Shown: in pieces, positions 29,232 to 37,354 of the stretch
Layout: each line of letters starts with the position of its first letter
Numbering within the stretch: the first letter of the stretch is position 1
NCBI RefSeq assembly: GCF_029868745.1
Contig: NZ_JARWOP010000379.1
Coordinates: forward strand, 1 to 39,544
Source of the DNA: Nocardia wallacei
Lineage (GTDB): Bacteria; Actinomycetota; Actinomycetes; Mycobacteriales; Mycobacteriaceae
Length of the DNA: 39,544 nt
Reading direction: 5' to 3'
The notes under the pieces: generated by a model
What the model was told of the DNA's origin: nothing
What the model saw: only the letters and a program-made list of their open reading frames with translations
Databases searched by the model: none
Position numbers and translations under genes: made by a program

Positions 29232-30524
29232 TCAGCTCTTGGGTATGGGGCGAGTTTCGGCGCCGGCGGAGACAGTTTCGGGGGAAGCCGGGTTGTCGTG
29301 GTCGTAGGCGGTCGTGCGGGTGGAGGGCAGGGCTGTTGTTTCGTCCGCTCCGGACGTGAAGTGCTGGTGGGCGTCGGCGCGGGAGGCGTCCGGGTCGCGC
29401 GCGGGGCGGGTGGGGATCGCCGTCGTCTTGTCCGCGGGCAGCTTCGATTCGGCTGACGATTCCGGGATGTGCCATGGGTTTTCGGGATCCGACGACCCAT
29501 GAGCGTCGTCCGGCTCGGGGCCCGTGGACAGCACGGTCGTCTCGGCGGCGTCCGAGGTGTTCCCGTTCGAGGACGACGGCTGCGCGCCGTTCTCCGGCGT
29601 GGCCCAGCCATTGGCGGTGCTCGCGGAGATGTCCGTCGCGGGCGGCTGCGAGAAGTCCACCGACGCGGGTATGGCCGTCGTCTTCGCCGCAGCGCTGGGT
29701 GCCGCGGCGTAGGCGGCGGCGCTGGCCGGGAGACGGGGAATGCTGCCCGGCGTCGGTGTCGTAGGCGCGGGCGCGGCGGGCTTGCGCGGCGCCTTGCCCA
29801 GCGCCGAGGCACTCGGGATCGGCGCGGTCTCCGCCGCGGTTGCGGCAGCCGGTGACACCGGTGCGGGGGCCGACGGTGCCGGGGGCGATGATGCCTCTTC
29901 CGCGAGGGCCGACAGCTCCGCGAATTCGTCCGGTGCGGCCGGTCCGGTGAACGGCGGCAGGGCCGCGAACCGCGGATCGATGCGGGCCGTGCGGCTGGCG
30001 AGGGAGATCCAGCGGCGTGCCCGGCTCAGCGGATGGTCGGGGAACTGCGAATCCCATTGCGCGTCGTCGGCGACGTTGTAGGGCAGCTTGCCCCGCACCT
30101 CGGGCGCGTAGGGGTGCGGCCGGAACATGTTCTGGAAGCCGACCTTCGGCACGATCGCGGCCTCCCGCGTCCCGGAGCGCCCGGTCTCGCGGCACATGAT
30201 CTTCAGGATCGCGCTGCAGGTCGCCTTCGGCACCACGATCCCGGCGGTGAAGCCGAGCCCGGCTCCGTCCCCGAGCGGGAACTTCTCCAGGCGTAGCAGC
30301 GCGGGCTGGCCGGCCACGGCGATGGTGTACGCCTCGATGAGACAGCCGAACTCGGCCTGCTGTTCGGTGAGCTTGCGGCGCAGGGCGTCGATGTCCTCCA
30401 GCGGAGCCGGAAGGTCGGGGACGGCATCGACGTATACGAGCGTGACGAGGTCACCGGTCGCCGGATTACCCCATGTGCTCGGATCGAGTTGCTGCAGTCC
30501 GCCGGTTTCGAACGCGATAGGCAC
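29232..30524 (-). CDS. Protein of unknown function with Pro/Ala-rich tail and repeated T-x-x-I/L motifs
   Basis: I do not recognise this 430-residue protein. The first ~195 residues are a folded domain (LVTLVYVDAVPDLPAPLEDI, KLTEQQAEFGCLIEAYTIAV, FTAGIVVPKATCSAILKIMC). The rest is a disordered Pro/Ala/Ser/Thr tail with six similar boxes: AETAPIPS (231), AKTTAIPA (280), AETTVLST (327), DKTTAIPT (365), DETTALPS (394) and AETRPIPK (422). Their core, acidic or basic residue then T-T-A-I/L-P, resembles pThr-x-x-I/L sites bound by FHA domains after Ser/Thr-kinase action. Phosphorylation is inference. There is no signal peptide or membrane span. GTG 30524 is the start; the ribosome site is weak. Confidence 0.72.
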   Translation of the reverse strand: MPIAFETGGLQQLDPSTWGNPATGDLVTLVYVDAVPDLPAPLEDIDALRRKLTEQQAEFGCLIEAYTIAVAGQPALLRLEKFPLGDGAGLGFTAGIVVPKATCSAILKIMCRETGRSGTREAAIVPKVGFQNMFRPHPYAPEVRGKLPYNVADDAQWDSQFPDHPLSRARRWISLASRTARIDPRFAALPPFTGPAAPDEFAELSALAEEASSPPAPSAPAPVSPAAATAAETAPIPSASALGKAPRKPAAPAPTTPTPGSIPRLPASAAAYAAAPSAAAKTTAIPASVDFSQPPATDISASTANGWATPENGAQPSSSNGNTSDAAETTVLSTGPEPDDAHGSSDPENPWHIPESSAESKLPADKTTAIPTRPARDPDASRADAHQHFTSGADETTALPSTRTTAYDHDNPASPETVSAGAETRPIPKS

Positions 30525-30633
30525 GCCAACACGTTACCGAGTCGACGCATAATCGCACGTCCTTGTGCGTTTTGTAGTCAATACGTGACTTGTTGGTGAT
30601 CTATACTGGGCAAAACAGGCAGTCGGTCTGTTT

Positions 30634-30801
30634 CTATCCCCGCGGCTTCGGCGATCGCCCGGCCTGCTCCAGCGCCAGCCGCAACGCGTACTCGATCTGT
30701 GCGTTCACGCTACGCAGGTCATCGGCCGCCCACTTGGCCACGGCCTCGTGGACGGCCGGATCGAGCCGCAGCAGCACCTTCTTCGGCTCGCGCTTGGCCA
30801 T
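30634..30801 (-). CDS. Small ribbon-helix-helix DNA-binding protein (Arc/CopG-like), 55 aa
   Basis: The product reads KKVLLRLDPAVHEAVAKWAA then DDLRSVNAQIEYALRLALEQ, the beta-strand plus two-helix pattern of Arc/CopG proteins: strand VLLRLDP, first helix ending WAADD, then RSVNAQIEYAL. Such dimers bind palindromic DNA. Its ATG overlaps the stop of the SPFH gene (TAATG), so the two are translationally coupled. The palindrome GTGATATCAC upstream of the SPFH gene is a candidate operator. No toxin gene is next to it, so a toxin-antitoxin role is not supported. Confidence 0.85.
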   Translation of the reverse strand: MAKREPKKVLLRLDPAVHEAVAKWAADDLRSVNAQIEYALRLALEQAGRSPKPRG

Positions 30802-31685
30802 TACGAATACAGCGATCCGGTGTTGACCACGGGCTGCACGGAGCGATCCCCGCACAGCACCACCAGCAGGTTGGACACCATCGTCGCCCGGCGTTCCTCG
30901 TCGAGGTCGACCATGCCCTCCGCCGTCAACCGCTCCAGCGCCATGCCGACCATACCGACCGCGCCCTCGACGATGCGACTGCGGGCCGCCACCACCTGCG
31001 CCGCCTGCTGGCGGACCAGCATGGCCTGGGCGATCTCGGGCGCGTACGCCAGGTGCGTGATGCGGGCCTCGAGAATGTCGATCCCCGCCAGCGCGGTCCG
31101 CTCGCTCAGTTCGGTCGTCAGTTCCTCGGCGACCTCCGCGCCGTTGCGCAGGCTGGTGCGGGCCGGGTCGTCGGAGTCGTACGGATGCACCGTGGCCAGA
31201 TGCCGGACGGCGGCCTCGGACTGGGTCTGCACGTACTCCTCGTAGTCGTCGACGGCGAAGGCGGACTTGAAGCTGTCCACCACCCGGTAGACGACCACGG
31301 CCGCGATCTGCACGGGGTTGCCGTCGGAATCGTTGACCTTCAACGTCTGGGTCTCGAAGTTGCGCACTCGCAACGAGATTCGGCGCTTGCTGGTCAGCGG
31401 CACGACCCAGAAGAAGCCCGGGTCGGCGACCGAACCGATGTAGCGACCGAAGAATTGCAGCACCTTGGCCTCGTTCGGGCCCACGGTGATCAGTCCGGTC
31501 AGCAGCACCAGCGCGATGCCCGCCACCACGAACCCGGCCACCGCACCCGCGGCGGCCCCCGCGCTGCCGTCCTCGGAGGCGACCCCGGCCGCCGCGATGG
31601 CGCCGATCAGGGCGCCACCGCCGACGACGATCAGCGCCAACAACATGAGGAACCCGTTCACCCGGAAAGCCGGACGAAGCTCCAT
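30801..31685 (-). CDS. SPFH (stomatin/prohibitin-like) membrane protein
   Basis: This 294-residue protein has two N-terminal membrane helices (NGFLMLLALIVVGGGALIGA and AGFVVAGIALVLLTGLITV) followed by an SPFH domain: GPNEAKVLQFFGRYIGSVAD PGFFWVVPL in two parts, SLRVRNFETQTLKVND, GNPVQIAAVVVYRVVDSFKS and LAGIDILEARITHLAYAPEI. SPFH proteins form oligomeric scaffolds that organise membrane microdomains. ATG 31685 follows GGGAGG at five bases; the frame is open to 31715. It is followed directly by a ribbon-helix-helix gene in a TAATG overlap. Confidence 0.92.
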   Translation of the reverse strand: MELRPAFRVNGFLMLLALIVVGGGALIGAIAAAGVASEDGSAGAAAGAVAGFVVAGIALVLLTGLITVGPNEAKVLQFFGRYIGSVADPGFFWVVPLTSKRRISLRVRNFETQTLKVNDSDGNPVQIAAVVVYRVVDSFKSAFAVDDYEEYVQTQSEAAVRHLATVHPYDSDDPARTSLRNGAEVAEELTTELSERTALAGIDILEARITHLAYAPEIAQAMLVRQQAAQVVAARSRIVEGAVGMVGMALERLTAEGMVDLDEERRATMVSNLLVVLCGDRSVQPVVNTGSLYS

Positions 31686-31705
31686 GACATCCTCCCAATA
31701 TCTAA

Positions 31706-31715
31706 GTGATATCAC
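31706..31715. promoter_or_regulatory. Palindrome GTGATATCAC upstream of the SPFH-RHH operon
   Basis: A perfect 10-base palindrome 21 bases before the SPFH ATG, just ahead of its GGGAGG ribosome site, in a short AT-rich promoter-like gap. The co-encoded ribbon-helix-helix protein is the natural candidate to bind it. Confidence 0.5.
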
Positions 31716-31742
31716 GACAATAGCATGGAGCCGGACCGCGAC

Positions 31743-33104
31743 TCAGGATGCGGGAACGATGTTGCGGTTGAGGCGGAACAGGTTGGCCGGATCGTGCTCG
31801 GCCTTCAGCGCCGCCAGCCGGTCGTAGGTCTCCGGCCGGAATCCGGCGCGGGTCTGTTCCGCGCCCGCCCACTCCTGCGCGCCGTAGAGAAAGTTGAGGC
31901 TGTGGCCGATAGTCCACGGCGACAACGCCTTCGCGATGAGATCGTGCCGGTCGCGCACGGCCGTGCCCCCGGACTCCGGCGCGGTGATGAACCGCGCGAT
32001 GTACTCCGCCTCGCGGTGATCCACGGCGATATCGGCCGGGCCGGGCCGGCGCAGCGCGCCGCCGAGATGGCGGAAACCGGCGACCACCGGCAGCGGCGAC
32101 TGCGGTCCGGTCGTATCCAGGAAGGCGGCGGCCGCGTCGGCGGTCAGGTCCGACAGCAGCGCGTTGGTGGCGGCATAGGCGTGCGGGAAGTCCGGATCAC
32201 GGTAGATGCCATGGGTTTCGGCGTAGGGCATCGAGCGCAGGTCGTCGGTCAGGCGCGGGCCGATCCGGCGCAGCGGCGCGGCCAGCCGTTCGCCGTCGGC
32301 CGCCGAGCGGGTATAGGCGATGTTGACGGTGGCGAGATAGCGGCCGCGGACCGGTTCCGGGATGGCGGGCACGTCGGGCATGGTCATGATCGTGATCGCC
32401 GAGGTCATCTCGTCGGGCAGGTCCTGGGTCCACAGCCGCCAGCTCTCCAGCGCGGGCTCGACGAGGTGGGTGTCGAAGACCAGCTGACCGCCGTACACCG
32501 TGGTGACCGGCGCCAGCTCGATCTCCAGCGCCGTGACGACGCCGAAGTTCCCGACGCCGCCCAGCACCGCGCCGAACAGCGGGTCGCCCGATGTCAGGCG
32601 GCGCAGCCGGCCGTCGGCCGTCACCATCTCCATCGAGCGCACGTGATCGGCGGCGTAGCCGAAGGTCCGGCCCAGGAGGCCGAGACCACCGCCCAGGTGG
32701 TAGCCGATCACGCCGACGGAGAGCGACGAGCCGTTCAGCGGGGCCAGCCCGTGCGCCACGGCGGCGTCGATCAGCGCACCGGCCCGCACCCCGGCCGCCA
32801 CCCGCGCGGTGCGGGCCGCGGCGTCGACGGAGACGGCGGTCATCCGGCGGGTGCTGATCAGCACGCCGCCGTCGGCGGCCACCGACAGGCCGTGACCGGT
32901 CGCCTGCACCGCGATCGGAAGGCCTTGGCGCGCGGCGTATTCCACCGCGGCACGGACGTCCTCGGCATGCGCGGCCCCGACGACGACGGCCGGGCGGTGG
33001 TGGTAGGCGGTCTGGAATCCGGCGATCTCGGCGTCGTATCCGGCATCGCCGGGACGGAAGACCGGACCGGTGAAGGTGGGAAGATCCGCGTTCGTGTTCG
33101 TCAT
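31743..33104 (-). CDS. FAD-linked oxidase of the berberine-bridge-enzyme type
   Basis: This 453-residue flavoprotein has a PCMH-type FAD domain (about 35-205: VVGAAHAEDVRAAVEYAARQ, IAVQATGHGLSVAADGG, VIGYHLGGGLGLLGRTFGYA, GVGNFGVVTALEIEL) and a C-terminal berberine-bridge domain ending YDRLAALKAEHDPANLFRLN. His71 in ATGHG fits the usual 8-alpha-histidyl FAD link. The partner cysteine of the G-x-C-P-T/S-V-G motif is Ser127 here (GSSLSVGV), so FAD is probably bound through one bond only. No signal peptide is seen, so it acts in the cytosol, perhaps on an alcohol or phenolic substrate. It diverges from a LysR gene that probably controls it. Confidence 0.9.
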   Translation of the reverse strand: MTNTNADLPTFTGPVFRPGDAGYDAEIAGFQTAYHHRPAVVVGAAHAEDVRAAVEYAARQGLPIAVQATGHGLSVAADGGVLISTRRMTAVSVDAAARTARVAAGVRAGALIDAAVAHGLAPLNGSSLSVGVIGYHLGGGLGLLGRTFGYAADHVRSMEMVTADGRLRRLTSGDPLFGAVLGGVGNFGVVTALEIELAPVTTVYGGQLVFDTHLVEPALESWRLWTQDLPDEMTSAITIMTMPDVPAIPEPVRGRYLATVNIAYTRSAADGERLAAPLRRIGPRLTDDLRSMPYAETHGIYRDPDFPHAYAATNALLSDLTADAAAAFLDTTGPQSPLPVVAGFRHLGGALRRPGPADIAVDHREAEYIARFITAPESGGTAVRDRHDLIAKALSPWTIGHSLNFLYGAQEWAGAEQTRAGFRPETYDRLAALKAEHDPANLFRLNRNIVPAS

Positions 33105-33128
33105 ACCTCCGACGATGCCGCGTTCGTG

Positions 33129-33163
33129 ACGAGAAGTGAAACAGATAGTTCTTCTCGTAACTA
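33129..33163. promoter_or_regulatory. Inverted repeats between the FAD oxidase and lysR genes
   Basis: In the 71-base divergent gap: ACGAGAAG (33129-33136) and CTTCTCGT (33151-33158) are perfect arms 14 bases apart, and TAGTT (33146-33150) / AACTA (33159-33163) overlap them. Nested dyads between a LysR gene and its divergent partner usually form the activator and repressor sites. Confidence 0.6.
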
Positions 33164-33175
33164 GAATGATCAGTT

Positions 33176-34105
33176 ATGGAACTGCGGCAGCTGCGCTACT
33201 TCGTCACCGTGGTCGAGGAGGCCAACTTCACCCGGGCCGCGGCACGACTGCATCTGGCCCAGCCGGGGCTGTCCGCCCAGATCCGGCAGCTGGAACGCGA
33301 ACTCGGCCAGCAACTGCTCGACCGGTCCGGGCGCACCGTGACCCCGACCGCGGCCGGTGCGGCGGTGCTGCCACACGCGCGCGCCGCGCTCGCCGCCGCC
33401 GAGCAGGTCCGCCACACCGCCGACGAGTTCACCGGGTTGCTGCGCGGGCACATCCGCCTGGGGACCATCTCCGGCGCGGCCACCGAGGAATTCGACCTCG
33501 CGGCGAACCTGGCCGACTTCCACGACGATCATCCGCAGGTCGAAATCACCCTCACCGAAACGAATTCCGATCTGATGCTGGACGATCTGGAGCGCGGCGC
33601 GCTGGATATCGCACTGGTCGGACTCACCGGCGCGGACCTCGATCCCCGCGTCGGCCTCGAGGTCGTGCTCGAGACCGCCGTCGTCGCCGCGGTAGCGGCG
33701 CACACACCGGATCCTCCGGATGTGCTCCCGCTCGCCGCGCTGCGCGACCGGCCGCTGATCTGCCTCGTGCGCGGCACCGGAATCCGTGGCGTACTCGAAC
33801 GCCATTGCGCCGCAGCGGGTTTCGAACCGAATGTGGCCTTCGAGGCGGCCGCTCCCCCGCTGTTGCTGCGACTGGCCGCCCGGGGGCTGGGTACGGCCGT
33901 CGTGCCCGCGCTCACCCCGGAAGAGGCCGACGCCTTCGGCGTGCGCACGATCCCGATCGTCGAGCCGGAGCTGCGCGGACAGCTCGCGCTCGCGTGGCGC
34001 ACCGACCGCCTGACCGCGCCCGCCGCGAAAGTCCTACTGGGCCAACTGCGTATCGCGCTGGCGCGGCAGCGGGAACGCGCTACCGCAAGCACCGCACCGG
34101 ACTGA
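33176..34105 (+). CDS. LysR family transcriptional regulator
   Basis: This 309-residue regulator has the LysR winged HTH (MELRQLRYFVTVVEEANFTR, then AAARLHLAQPGLSAQIRQLE) and a periplasmic-binding-like effector domain (about 90-295: GHIRLGTISGAATEEFDLAA, LERGALDIALVGLTG, ARGLGTAVVPALTPEE). ATG 33176 is the start; the gene diverges from the FAD oxidase across nested dyads. It probably activates the oxidase in response to its substrate and represses itself, the usual LysR behaviour. It ends seven bases before the convergent membrane-protein gene. Confidence 0.92.
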   Translation: MELRQLRYFVTVVEEANFTRAAARLHLAQPGLSAQIRQLERELGQQLLDRSGRTVTPTAAGAAVLPHARAALAAAEQVRHTADEFTGLLRGHIRLGTISGAATEEFDLAANLADFHDDHPQVEITLTETNSDLMLDDLERGALDIALVGLTGADLDPRVGLEVVLETAVVAAVAAHTPDPPDVLPLAALRDRPLICLVRGTGIRGVLERHCAAAGFEPNVAFEAAAPPLLLRLAARGLGTAVVPALTPEEADAFGVRTIPIVEPELRGQLALAWRTDRLTAPAAKVLLGQLRIALARQRERATASTAPD

Positions 34106-34112
34106 TGCGCAC

Positions 34113-34574
34113 TCAGCGCAGGCCCAGGACGGGCCGGAGGCCGCCGTCACGGACGGCTTGCACGGCGACCAATCCCACCAGCACCACCCCGGTGACGATG
34201 TGCTCGATCGCGTCCATGTGGTGGTGCGGGAAGCTGAACATCAGGACATGGTCGGAGAACAACGCCAAGAATCCGACGCCGAACCCGCCGCCGAGCGCGG
34301 CGATCACGCAGTACCACGCCGCCCACGGTTTACGCAGCGCCGCGAGCAGCGCCGGACCGAACAGCAGCAGCCCGGCGACGGCATGCCAGCCGTTGTAGTC
34401 CATGCCGAGCACCGGCGTCGCGGGCGCGTGCTCCCCGACCGCGAAGCTGGGTTCGGCGATCCATCCCGCGATCGCCCACACGATGTGCGCGACCCCGACG
34501 ACGAACACCGCCCATTGCAGAAAACTCCACCGCGCCATGGCGTTTCGGCCCACTACTCCAGCTGGTGCGTGCAC
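34113..34574 (-). CDS. Small four-helix membrane protein, DUF4383-like
   Basis: This 153-residue protein has four predicted helices: FLQWAVFVVGVAHIVWAIAG, GWHAVAGLLLFGPALLAAL, WYCVIAALGGGFGVGFLAL and HIVTGVVLVGLVAVQAV. The pattern with a helix-adjacent FPHHHMDAIEHIVTG histidine cluster is similar to the DUF4383 family, but I am not sure of the assignment. The histidines could bind a metal. GTG 34574 has a strong GGGAGG five bases upstream and beats ATG 34538. Function unknown. A 23-base imperfect palindrome lies 30 bases upstream. Confidence 0.75.
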   Translation of the reverse strand: MHAPAGVVGRNAMARWSFLQWAVFVVGVAHIVWAIAGWIAEPSFAVGEHAPATPVLGMDYNGWHAVAGLLLFGPALLAALRKPWAAWYCVIAALGGGFGVGFLALFSDHVLMFSFPHHHMDAIEHIVTGVVLVGLVAVQAVRDGGLRPVLGLR

Positions 34575-34603
34575 GGCGTCCTCCCGCTGACTTTGCCCGA
34601 AAC

Positions 34604-34626
34604 TTCTACTACACAGCGTAGTTGAA
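34604..34626. promoter_or_regulatory. Imperfect palindrome upstream of the DUF4383-like gene
   Basis: TTCTACTAC (34604-34612) and GTAGTTGAA (34618-34626) pair with a single T-T mismatch around ACAGC. It sits 30-52 bases before GTG 34574, where an operator over the promoter would be expected, and also just after the stop of the ABC ATPase gene. Confidence 0.45.
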
Positions 34627-34652
34627 AGCCCGGTCGCACGGAAGGCCCGGCA

Positions 34653-35435
34653 CTACAGAATGCGCGACAGGAACGCCTGAGTACGCTCCTGCCGCGGGTT
34701 CGCCAGCATCTCGCGCGGCGGCCCCGACTCCACCACCACACCGGCGTCCATGAACACCAGATGGTCGGCGACCTCGCGGGCGAATCCCATCTCGTGGGTC
34801 ACCACCACCATGGTCATGCCGGAGGCCGCCAGTTCGCGCATGACCCCGAGCACCTCACCCACCAGTTCGGGATCGAGCGCGGAGGTCGGCTCGTCGAACA
34901 GCATCAGCTTCGGATCCATCGCCAGCGCGCGGGCGATGGCGACCCGCTGCTGCTGCCCGCCCGAGAGCTGCGCCGGATAGGCGCCGGCCTTCTCCGCCAG
35001 ACCGACCCGGTCCAGCAGTTCCCGCGCCCGGCCGACGGCATCGGCCTTGCGGATCCGCTTCACCCGGGTGGGCGCCTCGATGACGTTCTCCAGCACGGTG
35101 CGGTGCGGGAACAGATTGAAATGCTGGAACACCATGCCGATGTCGCGGCGCTGGCGCGCAGCCTCGCGGGGATGCAACTCGTAGAGCCGCCCGCCCTTCT
35201 CGCGATAGCCGACCAGCTCGCCGTCGACGTAGAGCCGCCCGGCATTGACCTGTTCCAGATGATTGATGCAGCGCAGGAACGTCGACTTGCCCGACCCGGA
35301 CGGACCGACCAGGCACATCACCTCCCCGCGCGCCACCTCCAGCGAGATGCCCTTGAGCACCTGCAACGCGCCGAAGTTCTTGTGCACCTGCTCGGCGCGG
35401 ATCATCGGGGCGGAATCGGTTGCGGCAGTGCTCAT
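34653..35435 (-). CDS. Polar amino-acid ABC transporter, ATP-binding protein
   Basis: This 260-residue ATPase belongs to the GlnQ/HisP class. Walker A GPSGSGKST, Q-loop GMVFQHFNLFPH, signature LSGGQQQRVAIARAL, Walker B LMLFDEPTSALD and the switch histidine in VVVTHEMGFA are all intact. It opens IRAEQVHKNFGALQVLKGIS and powers uptake of a polar amino acid. Its ATG overlaps the stop of the permease gene (ATGA at 35432-35435), so both are coupled; the binding lipoprotein is upstream. Class members usually import glutamate, glutamine, histidine or similar; the exact substrate is not resolved by the sequence. Confidence 0.95.
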   Translation of the reverse strand: MSTAATDSAPMIRAEQVHKNFGALQVLKGISLEVARGEVMCLVGPSGSGKSTFLRCINHLEQVNAGRLYVDGELVGYREKGGRLYELHPREAARQRRDIGMVFQHFNLFPHRTVLENVIEAPTRVKRIRKADAVGRARELLDRVGLAEKAGAYPAQLSGGQQQRVAIARALAMDPKLMLFDEPTSALDPELVGEVLGVMRELAASGMTMVVVTHEMGFAREVADHLVFMDAGVVVESGPPREMLANPRQERTQAFLSRIL

Positions 35436-36388
35436 TTGCCCACCTCCAGCTGGGCGGCGGCCAGCGCCCGCAGCTGTTTCGCGGTCAGCTGGCGGCTGGC
35501 TCCGCGCGAGTAGTACCGCTCCAGATAGTGCTGCCCGATCATCAGGATGCTGGTGATCACCAGGTACCAGGTCGCGGCGACCAGCAGCAGCGGGATGGGT
35601 AGCAGGTTCACGGCGTAGATGTCGCGCGCCCGGCCGTACAGGTCGGTGGTCAGCGGGATCGCCGCCACCAGCGAGCTGGTCTTCAGCATGCTGATCAGCT
35701 CGTTGCCGGTCGGCGGGATGATCACCCGCATGGCCTGCGGCAGCACCGTGCGCCGCATCGTCTGACCCCACGACATGCCCAGCGCCAGCGACGCCTCCCG
35801 TTGCCCCTCGCCGACGGAATTGATTCCGGCACGGACGATTTCGGCCATATAACCGGCCTCGTTCAGGCCGAGGCCGATCATCGCGAACAGGAACGGCGTC
35901 CGCCAGTCCTGAATGTTCAGGTGCAGCAACTGCGGCCCGAACGGGACACCGAGATCGATGATCTTGTACAGCGACGGGAACAGTCCCCAGAACACCAGTT
36001 GCACGTACACGGGCGTGCCGCGGAAGATCCACAGGTACACCCACGCCACCGAGCGCAGCACAGGATTCGGCGACAGCCGCATGACCGCCAGCACCACCCC
36101 CAGCACCACGCCGATGGCCATGGCAAGTACGGTCAGCTCCAGCGTGATGAGGACGCCGGACTCGATGCGGGAATCGAACAGGTACTTCCAGTAGATGTCC
36201 CACCGGTAGGCGTGGTTGGTAGCGGCGCCGTATACGAACAGCGCCACCAGCGCCAGGATTACCACCGCGGCGAACCACCGGCCGGGATGTCGCAGCGGGA
36301 CCGCCTTGATCGGCGACGGTTCGACACTCGAATCCGATACGGCGCCAGCGTCTTCCGACCCGGACGCGGAGGTGTCGCGCTCGCTCAC
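35432..36388 (-). CDS. Polar amino-acid ABC transporter, permease
   Basis: This 318-residue permease of the HisM/GlnP family has an N-terminal cytosolic Ser/Glu-rich extension (about 35 residues), a helix WFAAVVILALVALFVYGAA, then the binding-protein-dependent transport core from VLITLELTVLAMAIGVVLGV through YLWIFRGTPVYVQLVFWG to the EAA loop GEGQREASLALGMSWGQTMR and IIPPTGNELISMLKTSSLV, which contacts the ATPase. It acts as the only permease gene here, so a homodimer is likely. It overlaps the ATPase gene by four bases and lies 60 bases after the lipoprotein gene. Confidence 0.94.
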   Translation of the reverse strand: MSERDTSASGSEDAGAVSDSSVEPSPIKAVPLRHPGRWFAAVVILALVALFVYGAATNHAYRWDIYWKYLFDSRIESGVLITLELTVLAMAIGVVLGVVLAVMRLSPNPVLRSVAWVYLWIFRGTPVYVQLVFWGLFPSLYKIIDLGVPFGPQLLHLNIQDWRTPFLFAMIGLGLNEAGYMAEIVRAGINSVGEGQREASLALGMSWGQTMRRTVLPQAMRVIIPPTGNELISMLKTSSLVAAIPLTTDLYGRARDIYAVNLLPIPLLLVAATWYLVITSILMIGQHYLERYYSRGASRQLTAKQLRALAAAQLEVGK

Positions 36389-36448
36389 GCCCTCACCTCG
36401 CGGATGCGGAACGGCGTAGGCGAACCGCGTCGTCTCGGTGCGCCGGCA

Positions 36449-37354
36449 TCAGCCCACCGCTCCGTTGATGGTGGCCTTGGTGAGGGCGCCGTCCTGCACG
36501 CCCCAGTTCTCGGCGATCTTGCGGTAGTCGCCGGAATCGATCAGATGCTGCACGGCCTCCTGCAGCACCGGTCCCAGCGGCGCGCCCTTGGGCACCGGCC
36601 AGCCGTAGGGCTGCGACTCGAACAGCGGGCCCGCCGCCTCGATCTTGCCCTGATTCTGTTTGATGGCGTACGCCGTCACCGGGGAATCCGCCGACATCGC
36701 GTCGACCTGGCCGAGCACCAGCGCCGTCGCGGCCGCGCTCTGCTCGTCGAAGGCCACGATCTCGATCTTGGGCTTGCCCGCCGCCTCGCACGCCTTGCTC
36801 TTGCCGGGTACGTCCTCGGTCTCCTCGATGGTGGTGCGCTGCACCGCCACTCGCTTGCCGCACGCGTTGTTCGGGTCGACCGGTTTGCCCGGCTGCTGCG
36901 CCCACTGGATGCCCGCGCTGAAATAGTCGACGAAATCGACGGTCTGCTCGCGCTCCTTGGTGTCGGTCATCGAGGACATGCCCACGTCGTAGGTGCCGGC
37001 CTGGATCGAGGGGATGATCTTCTCGAAGTCCGATTCCTGGTAGTCGGCCCGCACACCGAGCACCGCGGCCACCGCGTCCATCAGGTCGACGTCGTAGCCG
37101 ACGATCTTGCCGGAGCCGTCCTTGTATTCGTTGGGCTGGTAGGGCACATTCACCCCGACGACCAGTTTGCCGGACTGCTTCACCTTGTCGGGCAGCTTCG
37201 CCGCGATCGCGTCCACCTTGTCGACCTGGATCTTCTCCGCGGTCGGTGCGGTGTCCTCGGTGTTCTTCGTACAACCGGCCAGCACCAGCGTCCCGCCGGC
37301 CAGTACACACACCGCCCGCAGCGCCAGCCCGCGGGCACCGATTCGAACAGACAC
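36449..37354 (-). CDS. Amino-acid ABC transporter substrate-binding lipoprotein
   Basis: This 301-residue lipoprotein captures the amino acid outside the membrane. The start is GTG 37354 with GGAGGG five bases upstream, giving the signal MSVRIGARGLALRAVCVLAG and the lipobox LVLAGC; an ATG at 37384 would add ten residues without a ribosome site. The family 3 solute-binding fold shows GKLVVGVNVPYQPNEYKDGS, VGYDVDLMDAVAAVLGVRAD, SDFEKIIPSIQAGTYDVGMS and TDTKEREQTVDFVDYF. It heads the operon with permease and ATPase downstream. The ligand is likely a polar or acidic amino acid. Confidence 0.93.
   Translation of the reverse strand: MSVRIGARGLALRAVCVLAGGTLVLAGCTKNTEDTAPTAEKIQVDKVDAIAAKLPDKVKQSGKLVVGVNVPYQPNEYKDGSGKIVGYDVDLMDAVAAVLGVRADYQESDFEKIIPSIQAGTYDVGMSSMTDTKEREQTVDFVDYFSAGIQWAQQPGKPVDPNNACGKRVAVQRTTIEETEDVPGKSKACEAAGKPKIEIVAFDEQSAAATALVLGQVDAMSADSPVTAYAIKQNQGKIEAAGPLFESQPYGWPVPKGAPLGPVLQEAVQHLIDSGDYRKIAENWGVQDGALTKATINGAVG

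Noticed and set aside
30634..30801. Toxin-antitoxin module around the ribbon-helix-helix gene
   Set aside because: The partner is an SPFH membrane protein; no toxin-like gene is adjacent.
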